Below, one piece after another: positions 1 to 10,303 of a stretch of DNA of 64,000 bases. The DNA is taken from contig NC_081413.1 in NCBI RefSeq assembly GCF_030272615.1, positions 602,454,709 to 602,518,708 of the forward strand. The letters run 5' to 3'. The notes below the pieces were generated by a model. It was given only the letters and a program-made list of their open reading frames with translations, did no database searches and was not told the DNA's origin. How positions within the stretch are numbered: the stretch's first letter is position 1; each line of letters starts with the position of its first letter. Source of the stretch: Cryptomeria japonica (lineage: Eukaryota; Streptophyta; Pinopsida; Cupressales; Cupressaceae). The translations under genes and the position numbers were made by a program.

Positions 1-1
1 C

Positions 2-493
2 GGGCAGGTACAAACCATCCCACCCATCACACCTACCTATGTACATTCGGCTAGGAGCACGGTATGACCCCAAGACATGCCTCGCCCCACCCTTGGATAT
101 GTTCAAGATATCTCTGAGGGCAGTGATGATGATGATATCGCTCTACAACTGGACATTGACGATGTCGAAGTCACCCCGAACTTTATGGGCTAGTGGGGTA
201 GGGTACGGCCTGCTCTAATTTTTCAACCAGGTGCAACAAATGGAGATGTGAGAGATATAGGAGGGGATAGTGACAATCATCCCTCCTCGAGCGATGAGGT
301 CGAGAGGCTGGCATAGAGACAATGGGTGGGGAGCCTAATCTCAAAGAGACAAGTGCCTGCATTGAGGGAGAACTCACCATCACCTATTGCACCACCATCT
401 ACACCACCAACGTGACCATCATATACTAGCAATCATCATGGAGGGATCCTCAAGCAAGGTACCTCCGCGAGACCTAGACTAACAGAGGGGTGA
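2..493 (+). pseudogene. C-terminal tail of an unidentified ORF, antisense to the neighbouring gypsy pol
   Basis: One frame can be followed from base 2 to a TGA at 491-493, broken by TGA at 65 and 413 and TAG at 191 and 314. All four can be one C-to-T step from CGA or CAG. The product has an acidic patch (EGSDDDDIALQLDIDDVE) followed by a Ser/Pro-rich stretch (SPSPIAPPSTPP). I do not recognise the family. It lies on the strand opposite the gypsy pol at 925-3770 and downstream of that pol's integrase, the same place and direction as the PMD gene in element E. A transposase-like or PMD-like extra ORF tail is therefore plausible, but this is inference. Confidence 0.4.
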
Positions 494-924
494 TCCCGGT
501 ATATATTATAATTTCAGTTTGTGTATTTCAGTCTTTCTTATACATTCTTTCACACACACACACATATATTCATAGAGATTTTAATAACATGGATACTAAT
601 AGAGAATTTTTTTGTGTTGGTAGAGGGCATTGTCAAGTGGGTGAGCGTCATCCATTAGGCACTCGCAGAGATTGTCCCTGTTGTGTAGATCTTAGGCCTA
701 GTGTTGGATTCCTATCGGTCCCTCCAAACAGTAGGGAGACATGCTCATTTGTTCGATCCTATAGAAAGGTTGTAGACAACATATGAGAAGGGCCAGGTGG
801 AGCTGGTGTAGGGAGAGGTATAGGTGGCCATGGTGACAAGGTAGAGAGATCAAGCTTTGCTGGAGGTTTTCTCTATCCAAAGCCTCTCTCTTGTGTCATG
901 AGCTTCTCTCATACCGAATCCTAA
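494..924. other. Spacer without a recognised gene
   Basis: Contains a 98-codon open frame at 490-786 on the + strand with no recognisable motif and a short (CA)n run near 550-565. It separates the integrase end of the minus-strand gypsy fragment from the antisense ORF tail, so it is probably the 3' non-coding part of that element. Confidence 0.4.
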
Positions 925-2117
925 CTCTAATCTCTATGCATAATATCAACATAGGTGTGTGGGATTGATAGGCTCTTTGAGAGGTGTACCATCCATATTG
1001 GATAAACCATAGGCACCCAAACCATAAATCGAGGTGACAATGTATGGACCCAGCTGATTCGGGCTAAATTTCCTGCATTGATCAGGCGGTGCATTGGCAT
1101 TTCTCTAATTCTTACAAAGAACCAGGTCACCGATCTTGAAGGCCCGAGGTAGCACACTCTAGTTATATTTCTTAGATAAAGACTTTTGATAAGCTTGAAG
1201 ATGTTGGAGGGCCTTTAAACGGTACTCATCTAACAACTCAAGTTGATTGAGATGAAGACTAAGATAAGAATCATCATCAACAACTCCTTTCAAGGAGACG
1301 CGTAATGATGGAATCTCCAAGTCAAGGGGCATGATAGCATCGACCCCATACATGAGTTTGTAAGGTGTTGTCCCAGTAGCCATACGAATACTCATGTGAT
1401 AGGCCCATAATGCATATAGTAACTGAATATGTGAGTCTTTGTCATGTTTGGTAATGGTATTACGTAAGATCTACTCAATAGTCTTGTTAGATGCTTTCGC
1501 TTGACCTTTAGATTAAGGATAATAAGGTGTAGAGAAGCGATGATAGATGTGAAACTTCTCAAGGAATTTCTTAACCTCTTTATTCTTAAATGACATACCA
1601 TTACAAAAACAAGGGTAGCAGGTAAGCCAAAATGAGAAATGATGTTATACATGATGAAGCCACAAATCATGTCAGTGATGGTGGATCTCAATGGTATAGC
1701 CTCAACCCACTTTCTGAAATAATTTATAGCAATAATAATAAAGATATGATCCTTAAATAAAGAGGGAGATATCTTGCCAATGATATCCAAACCACATGTC
1801 TGAAAAGGCCATGGAGAAGCTTGAGTTTGGAGCTCCTGTGTGGGGGCTTGAATCTAGTTACCATGTTGTTAACATTGGGAATACTTCTTGGTAAAGGAAA
1901 AGGAATCTTGTTCCATTGTTTTCCAATAATACCCCATGTGATTCAGTTTGTGGATCAAAGATTTTCCCCCAAAGTTCCCACCTCCAGAGCTTCAATGGGC
2001 CTCCTAGAGAGCAAGGCGTATCTCAAATTTTTTCTAGCAATGCAAAATAAGGCTACTATATGATCTTTGATAAAGAACATTAGATAAAAGAATATAGCGA
2101 GCAGCCAGCTTTTGAAT
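925..2117 (-). pseudogene. Gypsy integrase, degenerate
   Basis: An HHCC-region remnant (about 1950-2110, LLSRRPIEALEVGTL) is followed by the catalytic core (MDIIGKISPSLF, YFRKWVEAIPL) and the C-terminal part (GTTPYKLMYGVDAIMPLDLE). The stretch holding the third acidic residue reads KGQAKASNK where relatives have a glutamate, so Glu appears changed to Lys (GAA to AAA). Several frame changes break the core at 1450-1650. Non-functional. Confidence 0.8.
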
Positions 2118-2869
2118 TCACACATGCAAGCTCTTACTGGAATCATTGGGAAAGCTTCTGGTTTTGAGGTAACTATAGATGTGTGCAAACCATTCTTCAG
2201 AATTGAGATGAGCGCACATGAAACTATCAAATTGGTTTGGATCAGTCACAGTCGGAGAGTGGAGGACTTGTACCACAAAATGATAGTCATCTTGACCAAA
2301 GTCTAGGCCTACAAGGGAAGCAGTGCTTGCCATTGCATCTACATGATGGTTTTCTCTCCATGAAATACTGTCGATAATATAAGTAGTGAAATATTTCAGT
2401 ATGGTTGTGACCAAATCCTTATACAGATAATTTTAGCTTCTTAACATGGTAAGCACCTGTAACCTGATTTACGATAAGATTAGAGTTCCCATGGATGTGG
2501 ATGTTTTTCATAGCCATGGAAATCGTGACACATAACCCGATAGTCAGGTCTTTGTACTCAATGATGTTGTTAGTGCAATAAAATTCTAAATGGAATGAGA
2601 GAGACTGGTTTTCCTTTAGGTGAGACCAAGATCACACCTGCTCCTAAACTAGTCTAACATCTTGATCCATCAAAATACATGTCCCATATAGATTCATGAT
2701 CAATGACTAATACATCTTCATCAGGAAAAAGGTCTAAGGTAGGAAAAGATTTTTCAAATGGAGCCTCAGCCAACTGATCAGCAATGACCTGCCCTTTGAT
2801 TGACTTTTGAGTTATGAACTTCAGGTTAAAATCAGTTAGCAACATCACCCAATTAGCCAACCTTCTTGA
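2118..2869 (-). pseudogene. Gypsy RNase H, connection and second RNase H (decayed)
   Basis: The open frame at 2654-2860 has the phrase RLANWVMLL, QVIADQLAEAPFE and DMYFDGSRC. The last marks the start of a second, archaeal-like RNase H, the signature of Tat-lineage elements. The frame at 2118-2414 holds the end of that domain (ENHHVDAMASTASL) and the linker to integrase. The middle (2415-2650) has several stops. Identification rests on direct parallel with 14259-15094 of element E. Confidence 0.75.
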
Positions 2870-3770
2870 AAGATCAAACTTTGAAAAGAGATGCTTAAGG
2901 ATATCATTCTTAGATATAACTCATGTTTCTGCATTAAGGATGTAATGTCTAAACTTCTATTGTGCAAAGGCAAGAGCTAGACATTGCTTTTCCACAATAA
3001 AATATCGAGTCTCATATTCTATCAAAATATGACTAATATAGTAGACTGCTCTTTCTCAGCCTTCGTCATCACGTTGGGATAACAAAGTTGTTAGAGCATG
3101 GGATGACGCAAAAATGTAAAGAAAGAAACATGCATTAGATATAGCCGATATTAGAATTGGAGGATTAGCCAAATAATTCCTAATAGAATTGAAAGCTTCT
3201 TGGAATTCCTCATTCCATTTGAAATGAATGTCTTTCTTCATCAATCGTGTGAAAGGAAGGGTACAATTAGCCAATTGCACTACAAACCTGTGAACGGCTT
3301 GAATATTCCCTTGCAAAATATGAAGTTGAGAGATGTTTCTAGGTGGAGGCATGTTCACAATTACATCGATTTTATTAGTGTCTATCTCAATTCCACGACA
3401 AGAGACAATGAATCCCAAAAGTTTCCCGGCGTCCACACCAAAAACACATTTAAGGGGATTCAGTCTCATCTTGTATAATCGAAGCCATTCAAAGACCAAC
3501 TAAAGATTTTTAATGTGCATTTGTTGAGTGATAGACTTTACCAAGATATCATCGATATAATCTTCTAGGATCTTATACATGAAATCATGGAATATCAAGG
3601 TCATAGCTTGTTGATCCTACATTTTTCAACCCAAATGGCATAACAACATAGCAAAAGGTTCCCCAAGGAGTTGTGAAGAAATTTTTATATTGATCTTTTG
3701 GATTAATACGAATATGGTTGTACCCGAAGAAACCGTCCATGAAAGAGAGCAAAGCAAAGAATTTGGTTTT
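2870..3770 (-). pseudogene. Gypsy reverse transcriptase (5'-truncated) and start of RNase H
   Basis: The minus-strand translation begins inside the RT palm at ALLSFMDGF and includes the downstream motif TPWGTFCYVVMPFGLKN. The catalytic box YIDD is present near 3546-3557, so the active-site aspartates survive here, unlike in element E. A 147-codon open frame at 3056-3499 carries the RT thumb/connection region (LNPLKCVFGV, GKLLGFIVS) and the start of the RNase H. The N-terminal fingers are absent because the fragment ends at the copia A junction. Stops and small indels interrupt the frame around 3500-3600. Confidence 0.85.
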
Positions 3771-3780
3771 ATACTTATCT

Positions 3781-4086
3781 TTGTCTCATTGAAGTTGATG
3801 GAGGAATTATAGATGAGGAATCTGGAGAAGATGCAAATGAGGACATTGTCTTTGTTTCTATTAAAGAGGAGACATCAGATCATAAGGCATTAGCCTCTCG
3901 CATGGATAGTTCTAATGATTGGATTATAGACAGCGGTCGTTCACACCACATGACTGGTGACCGGAGTAAGTTTCTTACCTTAAAGGAATTTGATGGAGGT
4001 GTTGTAAGATTTGTGAATGACTCACCCTGCATGGTAAAAGGAAAGGGAACCATCTCTCTTAATGGAAAGAGAAGTGCAGATGATGT
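3781..4086 (+). pseudogene. Copia A, piece 1: gag end and protease start
   Basis: The plus-strand frame reads through an acidic gag tail into the copia protease motif IDSGRSHHMTGD, then FVNDSPCMVKGKGTISL. It is cut at 4086 by gypsy E; the coding sequence resumes at 22557 in the same gene (VYWVEGLKHNLLSV). The usual motif has Cys where Arg is seen (DSGCSHHMTG in copia B and D). Everything upstream (5' LTR, most of gag) is missing at the junction with the minus-strand gypsy fragment. Confidence 0.9.
4082..4086. repeat. Target-site duplication GATGT, left copy (gypsy E)
   Basis: GATGT directly precedes the E 5' LTR here and directly follows its 3' LTR at 22552-22556. In copia A the joined reading frame passes from DDV into VYWVEGL. 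Confidence 0.95.
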
Positions 4087-4226
4087 TGTAGGCACCTAAA
4101 AATGTCTCATTGATCATGTACTAATTATTCCTTTAATTGATTAAATAATTAATTAATTTAATTAAGTCATTTAATCATATTTTCTAATTTCATATTTTCT
4201 CATCATCTTACTAATTATTCTATTTC

Positions 4227-4532
4227 ATTTTTTATTTTTTATGATCAGTAATTGGCCGAAGCCTGAATAGCTTTTGACTGGAGCTATGAACCAGTGGGGA
4301 CACAGTAGGGGGCCCCATCCCCATTACATATCTTTGAATTATTATTATTATTATTATTATTATTATTGTTATTATTATGTTTGATTAGATTGACCCCAAG
4401 ACCTTCCCCATCCTATGAAAGGCCAAGAGTCATAGCTTAGAATTCCACTTCAGATGTCCCTATTAGGAATTGAACTTGGGTCTCTACATTGAGAACCCAA
4501 TGTTTTAACCAGTTAAGCTCAACCCCTTGGAC
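4227..4532 (-). mobile_element. tRNA-derived SINE in the E 5' LTR
   Basis: A 306-bp insertion flanked by a 17-bp perfect duplication (ACTAATTATTCTATTTC at 4210-4226 and 4533-4549). The other LTR keeps the single-copy site near 20966. Read on the minus strand, the head has a pol III A-box-like sequence (GAGCTTAACTGGTT, plus 4507-4520) and a B-box-like sequence (AGTTCAATTCC, plus 4466-4476) at tRNA-like spacing. The body is unrelated to tRNA, and the 3' end is an A-rich tail AAAAAATAAAAAAT next to the duplication. It includes an (ATT)n run. Confidence 0.9.
4338..4378. repeat. (ATT)n microsatellite inside the SINE
   Basis: About thirteen ATT units with one G interruption. It lies in the SINE body. 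Confidence 0.9.
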
Positions 4533-5378
4533 ACTAATTATTCTATTTCTTATTCTTTCATCATTTAATCATTTAAATCATTTTTTAATGTTAATTAAAT
4601 ATTTATTATTTAATTAATTGTGGTTAATTCCCCAATTTAAATAATCTTTATTATTTAAATAAATTAATTCTCAATTTCTATCTCAATCCTATCATCATCT
4701 AATCATTCAACTCTTTTCTAAATATTAATTAAATATTAATTATTTAATTAATTATGATTTTATCCTTTAAATTAAATAATCTTTATTATTTAATTAAAGT
4801 CCATTTCTAGCTAAATTAAATAGTTTCTTTAAATTATTTAATTAACTAATTAATTCTTCAATTCCAAATCCCTAAATTTTAATTTCATTTAATTTCTTAT
4901 TTCTCCTAATTTCTTCCAAATTCAATTACATGTGCATGATTTCAAAAACCAAATTGAAAATCAAAGTCAAGTTCTAAATATATTCAAATGCTAAGTTGAA
5001 TTAAAATAAATTCAAATATTTGATTAAATACCATGCAAAGATTAAATTAAAAATCTAAATCTAAATGCAAGCACATGCTAAATTAATTGATTAAATGAAT
5101 AAATTAATTAAATTATTTATCTCTCCAATCTCTATTTCTATCTTTCAGTTAGCTTTTTCTAAATTAAGCTTTCTTTTTCATCCTCTTTATTTCCTCCAAT
5201 CATTATTTCTCTTCCTTTAGTCGGTTTTTTCTCAATCAGTTGACTCAATTAATCTATTCAATCTATTGAGTTTCACTGCTACAGTCAGCAGTTCAACTAT
5301 CAATTTTCATTTGAGCTCACCTGAGTTCCACCTCTTGATCAATCTGTTTCACCTCTCAATCAATCCTCTCCAAAAATC

Positions 5379-5386
5379 TATAAATT
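5379..5386 (+). promoter_or_regulatory. TATA box of E 5' LTR
   Basis: TATAAATT, followed by GAGCATTCAATC. The same word is conserved at 22257-22264 in the 3' LTR. It is about 290 bp from the LTR end, so U5/R would be roughly 260 nt. Confidence 0.6.
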
Positions 5387-5673
5387 GAGCATTCAATCTC
5401 CATTTTCAACAATCACGAACTTTGAATATTTGTGTCACTTGGAGGTTACCAGCGCAATATCTGAGAGCCATCATACCACAGAGAAGAGAAGAGAAATGGA
5501 ATCTATACGCAATCTTGGAATAGGGAGCTTTTATTGAATTATTATAATTCCTATTTTGCTTGATTGTGTTATTTCATTGTTAGTTTGTTAGAATTCTTTG
5601 ATTAGATAGGGATTCATGATTTCCCTTTGATTCTAATTGATTATTTTGAATAAGATAAATTTTACATACGACA

Positions 5674-5695
5674 TTTTGGTGAACCTGATGTGAAT
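5674..5695 (+). promoter_or_regulatory. Putative primer binding site of gypsy E
   Basis: Immediately after the 5' LTR comes TTTTGGTGAACCTGATGTGA. Position and the TGG start fit a PBS, but the sequence is not the initiator tRNA-Met site used by the copia elements here, nor the TGGCG type common in Tat elements. The priming tRNA is not assigned. Confidence 0.45.
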
Positions 5696-5795
5696 CAACA
5701 ACTAATTAACTTTCTTTATTTTCTGTGTGATTTTTGCAGATTGTACGGATTTTTCAATTTTTTGTAGGTTGCACGAATTACAAGAAAATATTTTC

Positions 5796-6470
5796 TATCA
5801 TGCAATCATGCTTACATCGTCATGCAATCGCATAGACAGGGCTACGCATTGGACCCCTCGGGGTCACGCATTCGCTTTGACAGGGTCACGCATTCGTAGG
5901 GAGAATTGTTATGTAATTTTTTCTTTTGTCTGCTATTTCATCTTTCTAATTCTATCTAAAATTGGGTTAATCTGGGATCAAATTGCTTCTATTTCATAAT
6001 TTGATTATAATAGTTTATGGCAAGAAAAGTACAGTTCAGGAATTCAGGTGCAAGAAGAATGAAACAACAAAGAAGAGAAGCCAAACACTATCAAAAGGTT
6101 CTCCAGGTAGAAAAGAAGATCCAGGATTCAAAAGATCAAGTGGCCTTTGATAGATATAAGAACTTAGTTCTTTCTTATCAAGTTAAATATGATCTAATCA
6201 ATATTTAATGGATGATGAGAGATTTGGCTAGGGCTTCACAATTGGTTTTGCAGGTTCCTGATCGGGTTTAGTTTTCTTTTATCTTTTTAGTTTTTAACTT
6301 TTTTTTGTTGTCTGCCTGTCTATCATGCAATCAACATGTTAGTGCTACGCAATTGATCAGTCATCATCACACATTCGATCTATCAAAATCACACATTTGA
6401 TCTATCAGGTTCACGCATTTGATCTGTAAGTATCACACAATCGCATAGGTAGGATTACGCATTTGTTTCT
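5796..6470 (+). repeat. Two clusters of ACGCATTNG-type degenerate repeats in the E leader
   Basis: Cluster one (5796-5896) has CTACGCATTGG, TCACGCATTCG, TCACGCATTCG and TCATGCAATCG-type words. Cluster two (6320-6470) has TACGCAATTG, TCACACATTCG, TCACACATTTG, TCACGCATTTG and TACGCATTTG. The same family of words recurs, on the opposite strand, inside the PMD intron (19975-20222). Confidence 0.7.
6017..6208 (+). CDS. Short basic ORF in the E leader (63 codons)
   Basis: Starts MARKVQFRNSGARRMKQQRR and is lysine/arginine-rich throughout its first half, then KKIQDSKDQVAFDRYKN. No known domain recognised. It lies between the two ACGCATT clusters, 1.9 kb before gag. Upstream short ORFs occur in some Tat elements, so it may be a remnant of an extra ORF; equally it may be chance. 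Confidence 0.25.
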   Translation: MARKVQFRNSGARRMKQQRREAKHYQKVLQVEKKIQDSKDQVAFDRYKNLVLSYQVKYDLINI

Positions 6471-7801
6471 ATCAAATTTTTAGCTTTTGTTTTGTGCTGG
6501 TTGGATTTTGCTACTAATCTCCTGTTTACAGCCTATGGCAGATCTATAGAAAGGATTAGATTAGTATTTTTTGCATGCATCACCCCACACTTTATTTTTT
6601 GGTTCTTAAAATCAACAACAAATAAAATGGAAATGCATGGATAATCTCACACTTTGTTGTTTGGTGCTTAAAATGAACATGGGCTAAAATTGACATGCAT
6701 TTATCTCACACTTGGTCTTTTGGTGCTTAAAATCAACAAATGGTTAAAACTGACATGTATGCCTTCATATTTTGATTTGGTGTTTCAAATGGACATGCAC
6801 ATGCATATCTAACACCTAAATTTGGGCTATAAAATGAACATGAATCAAGTTGCATTAGATTAAATCATTTTTTCTTTTTCTTAAGGTAAAGAATTTTTAT
6901 TGTGTTTGGGGTGGACCTACTGTTACATTAGCTAACTTTCCACCCACCTTTGGGGTCTTGGGAGAAAGGAAGGAGGTGACAATGACATCTATTTTTATTT
7001 TATTCTATGTAGTGAGGGGTATCTTTGACTAGGGATTTCATCACCCCACAGAGCTACTTCGAATTGGGATGCGTTGGGGATATCATCTCTCCCAGCGTAC
7101 TCTTGAGTGGGTTTTTTGAGCCGCTATATAAGTATATTGGTTAGGTGGCTAGAGTGTTGAGTGAATTCGATGTATGTGGGGGCCTTCCCTGCATAGATAA
7201 GCCCAATTAAAGTCTTAATTGGCTTGCTCTGAGAATCCGTCGTTGGATCGGGATCCCTCAAAACCTAATACTAAGAACCAATTTAGTTGCCAAAAAATCC
7301 TACATTCAGTGATTCCAGGCTTGTGCGAATCGTACCCCATGGATACCCTTCATGTACCTTACACTATGATATAGAAATCCCTCGGCTATAAGATCCTCAG
7401 ATCTTCAGGGTAAGAGAGACTAGCATGCCTGAGAAGTGTGTGTCGTGGGGTGGAGCCAGTGCTACCAGACTCTCTATCTATTCATTTTGTCTCGGTCTTT
7501 CATAAGGGCCTCATTGAATGGTTTCCACTATCCAACCTAAGATTGTATTCCATTCTTTTTTATGTATTGTTGTGCTAGACCAGTATTGAGTTAGTCCTTT
7601 GGGCTATTTCAAGCCCTATCCCACGTATCTCTAAATTTTTTGAGATTGTATGAAAATTGAGTCAGTCAGCTATACATACTTCCCAGTAATTGTTCTCAGA
7701 TTTGGAAAACTACAAAACAATGTCCCACACATGAAGTTACAGAAAACAAAGTCCATTTTGAAACCAAAACTCAAAAGTCTTTATATACTTGTGACCCTAG
7801 G

Positions 7802-7984
7802 AAGTCTTTTGCATAGTACCACTTACGTCCTCATTATCATCCTACATCTTTCGCATAGTCCTACTTATGTCCTCATTATCATCCTAAGTCTTTTTCATAG
7901 TCCCACTTACATCCTCATTATCATCCTACATCTTTTTCATAGTCCCACTTACGTCCTCATTATCATCCTAAGTCTTTTGCATCC
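7802..7984 (+). repeat. 42-bp tandem repeat (minisatellite) in the E leader
   Basis: About 4.3 copies of a 42-bp unit containing TCCTCATTATCATCCT and CATAGTCCCACTTACG, with alternating AAGTCTTTT and ACATCTTT variants. The period is a multiple of three, so it translates as a 14-residue hydrophobic repeat (TYVLIIILHL) that explains the open frame at 7650-7991. Confidence 0.9.
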
Positions 7985-8531
7985 ATATTAGTTACATAGT
8001 CCTACATTATCATATACGTCTTCATCTAGGCCTCATATACGTCTAAGTCCATTATTGGTTATAGAGTCAGAGCATGTGTCTTCATGGGTGTCCCAGGTGA
8101 TGGTTTGCTCCCCTTCAAGCAACCTAATCTAGTTCCAAATGGCGGTCAACAATAAATCATTGATGGTCTAGCTAACTTAGATTGGGATGTAAGACGAAGT
8201 GCACCTCAATACATAGGAGTCATACATGAGATTAATACTGAGTCTAAGATTTCTCGTAGAATTGATAGAGAGATTGTGACAGAACAACTTAGGCAACATA
8301 CAAAGAAACTTGCATTAGAGAAATCTAGAAAAACTCAACAAGTCTCACGTCCAAATCCTCAATAGAGAGTCTAGTCTTGCATACCTCATATTTACATCTA
8401 CAGTCTAGTTTTAGTCATTGTCTTGCATAGAACCACCTCATATAGTAGTCTTAGATGCCCATCACAAGGTCACAAAAAGATAAAGGAATAATGGACCCGA
8501 ACAACAACAATTTGTAAACCCTACTAGGAAT

Positions 8532-10303
8532 ATGGACATGTCTACAGGTCAACACTCGGGTACTCGGACAATGTCCACCCTAAACGAATTACAACAACAT
8601 TTGACAAAGGGAGAAATTGAGTCCGCTCAACAAGATCCACATCTCCTCATGATCCTAGATGAACTTATACATAGTGATGGGGACAAGTATCTTTCGTTGT
8701 TAATACAAAATGGGGCAAAACTACCTGAGGATTTTGATGTCACAAAGATTTTACCACCGGGAAAAACTTTAGGTCAAGATAACAGTCAAAAACCATCCAT
8801 GACACAAATACAAGCAACGACCTCCAGTTTTCCTCAAAACATACCTATCCAAACAAATGTCAACACAAATTCAAATGCGTCATCTTTAGCGATCAATGCT
8901 AGTATACCAACACAGAGCATACCAATAACATCAAGTGTCTCAGCACCTATTCAAACATAGGCAACAAGTGCTAACCATCCCCCAGTTTCATATTCTATGA
9001 GATCAACATATAGTCATCAAAATGAAAATCTAGGTCTTGCCAACACAACAAGTACAATTCAACCAAACATGGGTTCGCATATCACCTACTTCACAGTCCC
9101 TAGTGGAACGCACAACACACAAAGTTATAATCTTGGTACCTTCCAACAACCTCCTAGTTATGCAACCATGAATCCTTTTGTGGGACATACACAAACACAA
9201 GGTCTACCTTTGACACAAACAAATATTCTGACACAACAAATACAAAATTTGCAACAGCAAATGACAACCATGCAGACTGGTAACGATAAGAAAAGCTACA
9301 CAATGCAGGATTTACGTCCTTATCCATTTGATCACACATTATACATGTTGCCTTTCCCACAACATTTTGAAACACCCAAATTTGATAGATATCGAGGGAA
9401 GGGTGATCCTAGAGATCATATCAGAGAATTTTTATGGCATGTATAGAAGTCACCTCAAAAGATACTTATCTAATGAGACTATTTCCTAAAATTTTGGGAG
9501 GTCCGGCTTTAGAGTGGTTCTCACATTTACCACCAACCATCACATCATGGGGAGAATTAGCTGAATAATTTATTGCAAACTTCTCGCATAACATTGACAC
9601 ACTGATTACTTTGATGGACTTGTGTACCGTTAAACAATATAAGAATGAGACATTTGCATCCTTCATACAATGATGGAGGGCTCTCTATAGGAGGTGCAAG
9701 ATAGTTATCCTAGAAATATAGCAAGTGGACATGTTCACAAAAAACTTGATTACCAAGCCTAAATATCCGATACAAATGAAATGTCTAACCACATTCAAAC
9801 AAATCATGGAAAAAGCTCTCAAATGTGAGAAGGGACTAGTAGAACAAGGTCTTATTATGTATGGAAACACCAACAACAATGAAAAATCTAAGTTTTGGTC
9901 AAAAAACAACAATGTGACCAATGATGGTATTGTAGATGCCAGAACGATAAACAGAACTCAACCCGTTTTATCTTTGGGAACGAGTCAGTCATCTAATCCA
10001 CATATAGGGAACAACACAACCTCCGCTAATGTAAATGCTACACAAAACATGAATACAAGATACCCCAAGGTAAATGCTCCAAGAATAAATTACACACCTC
10101 TAGGAGAACCTATTGAGTCAGCGCTCAAAAAGTTAATACAGACAAACGTGATCACTTTACCTAAAGTAAGAGTGTATGAACTAGGTCCTTTCAAACCCTC
10201 ATGGTGGAATGATAATTATTTTTGCGATAATCATTGGACTAAAGGTCACAAAATAGCTAGTTGCTATAAATTGAAAAACTTGGTCCAAGATATGATAGAC
10301 TAA
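8532..10303 (+). pseudogene. Gypsy E gag
   Basis: Tat-type Gag. It starts MDMSTGQHSGTRTMSTLNEL, then runs through a Gln/Asn/Thr-rich N-terminal region to the capsid motif PKFDRYRGKGDPRDHIREFL (about 9379-9438) and capsid body (LGGPALEWFSHLPP; ASFIQ.WRALYRR). It ends with a zinc-knuckle-like CDNHWTKGHKIASC followed by YKLKNLVQDMID. Breaks: TAG at 8958-8960, a 1-bp loss near 9445 that shifts the frame, further TAA/TGA stops at about 9566 and 9672, and a TAG at 9719. The reading frame before 9446 and that after 9725 differ accordingly. Confidence 0.88.

Larger units (their letters stand above)
925..3770 (-). mobile_element. Ty3/gypsy (Tat-like) pol fragment, both ends missing
   Basis: Read on the minus strand the order is RT, RNase H, a second RNase H-like segment, integrase, which is the Ty3/gypsy order with the dual RNase H typical of the Tat lineage. 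Sequence is related to, but clearly diverged from, pol of element E (shared integrase C-terminal phrase EIPSLRVSL). No LTR is seen. The RT end stops abruptly at about 3770 where copia A begins, so one of the two was cut there. Many stops and frame changes mark an old copy. Confidence 0.85.
4087..5673 (+). repeat. Gypsy E 5' LTR
   Basis: Begins TGTAGGCACC and ends TACGACA. It pairs with 20839-22551. After removing the SINE here (323 bp with its duplication) and the solo LTR there (455 bp), the two LTRs are about 1264 and 1258 bp. The body is strikingly AT-rich with repeated TTAATTAA-like words. A TATA box lies near its 3' end. Confidence 0.95.
5696..8531 (+). other. Long leader of gypsy E
   Basis: About 2.8 kb without a convincing long gene. 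It holds two clusters of ACGCATT-type words (5796-5896 and 6320-6470), a short basic ORF (6017-6208), a set of loosely repeated TCACACTTTG..TTTGGTGCTTAAAAT units around 6560-6760, and a 42-bp minisatellite at 7802-7984. No LTR, PBS or other element end was seen inside it. Confidence 0.6.

Noticed and set aside
4400-4532. Possible tRNA gene
   Set aside because: Only A- and B-box-like words are present, with no complete cloverleaf or acceptor pairing. The 17-bp duplication and A-rich tail show a SINE.
7650-7991. Hydrophobic 113-codon ORF suggestive of a membrane protein
   Set aside because: Most of it is the translation of a 42-bp tandem repeat in the leader.
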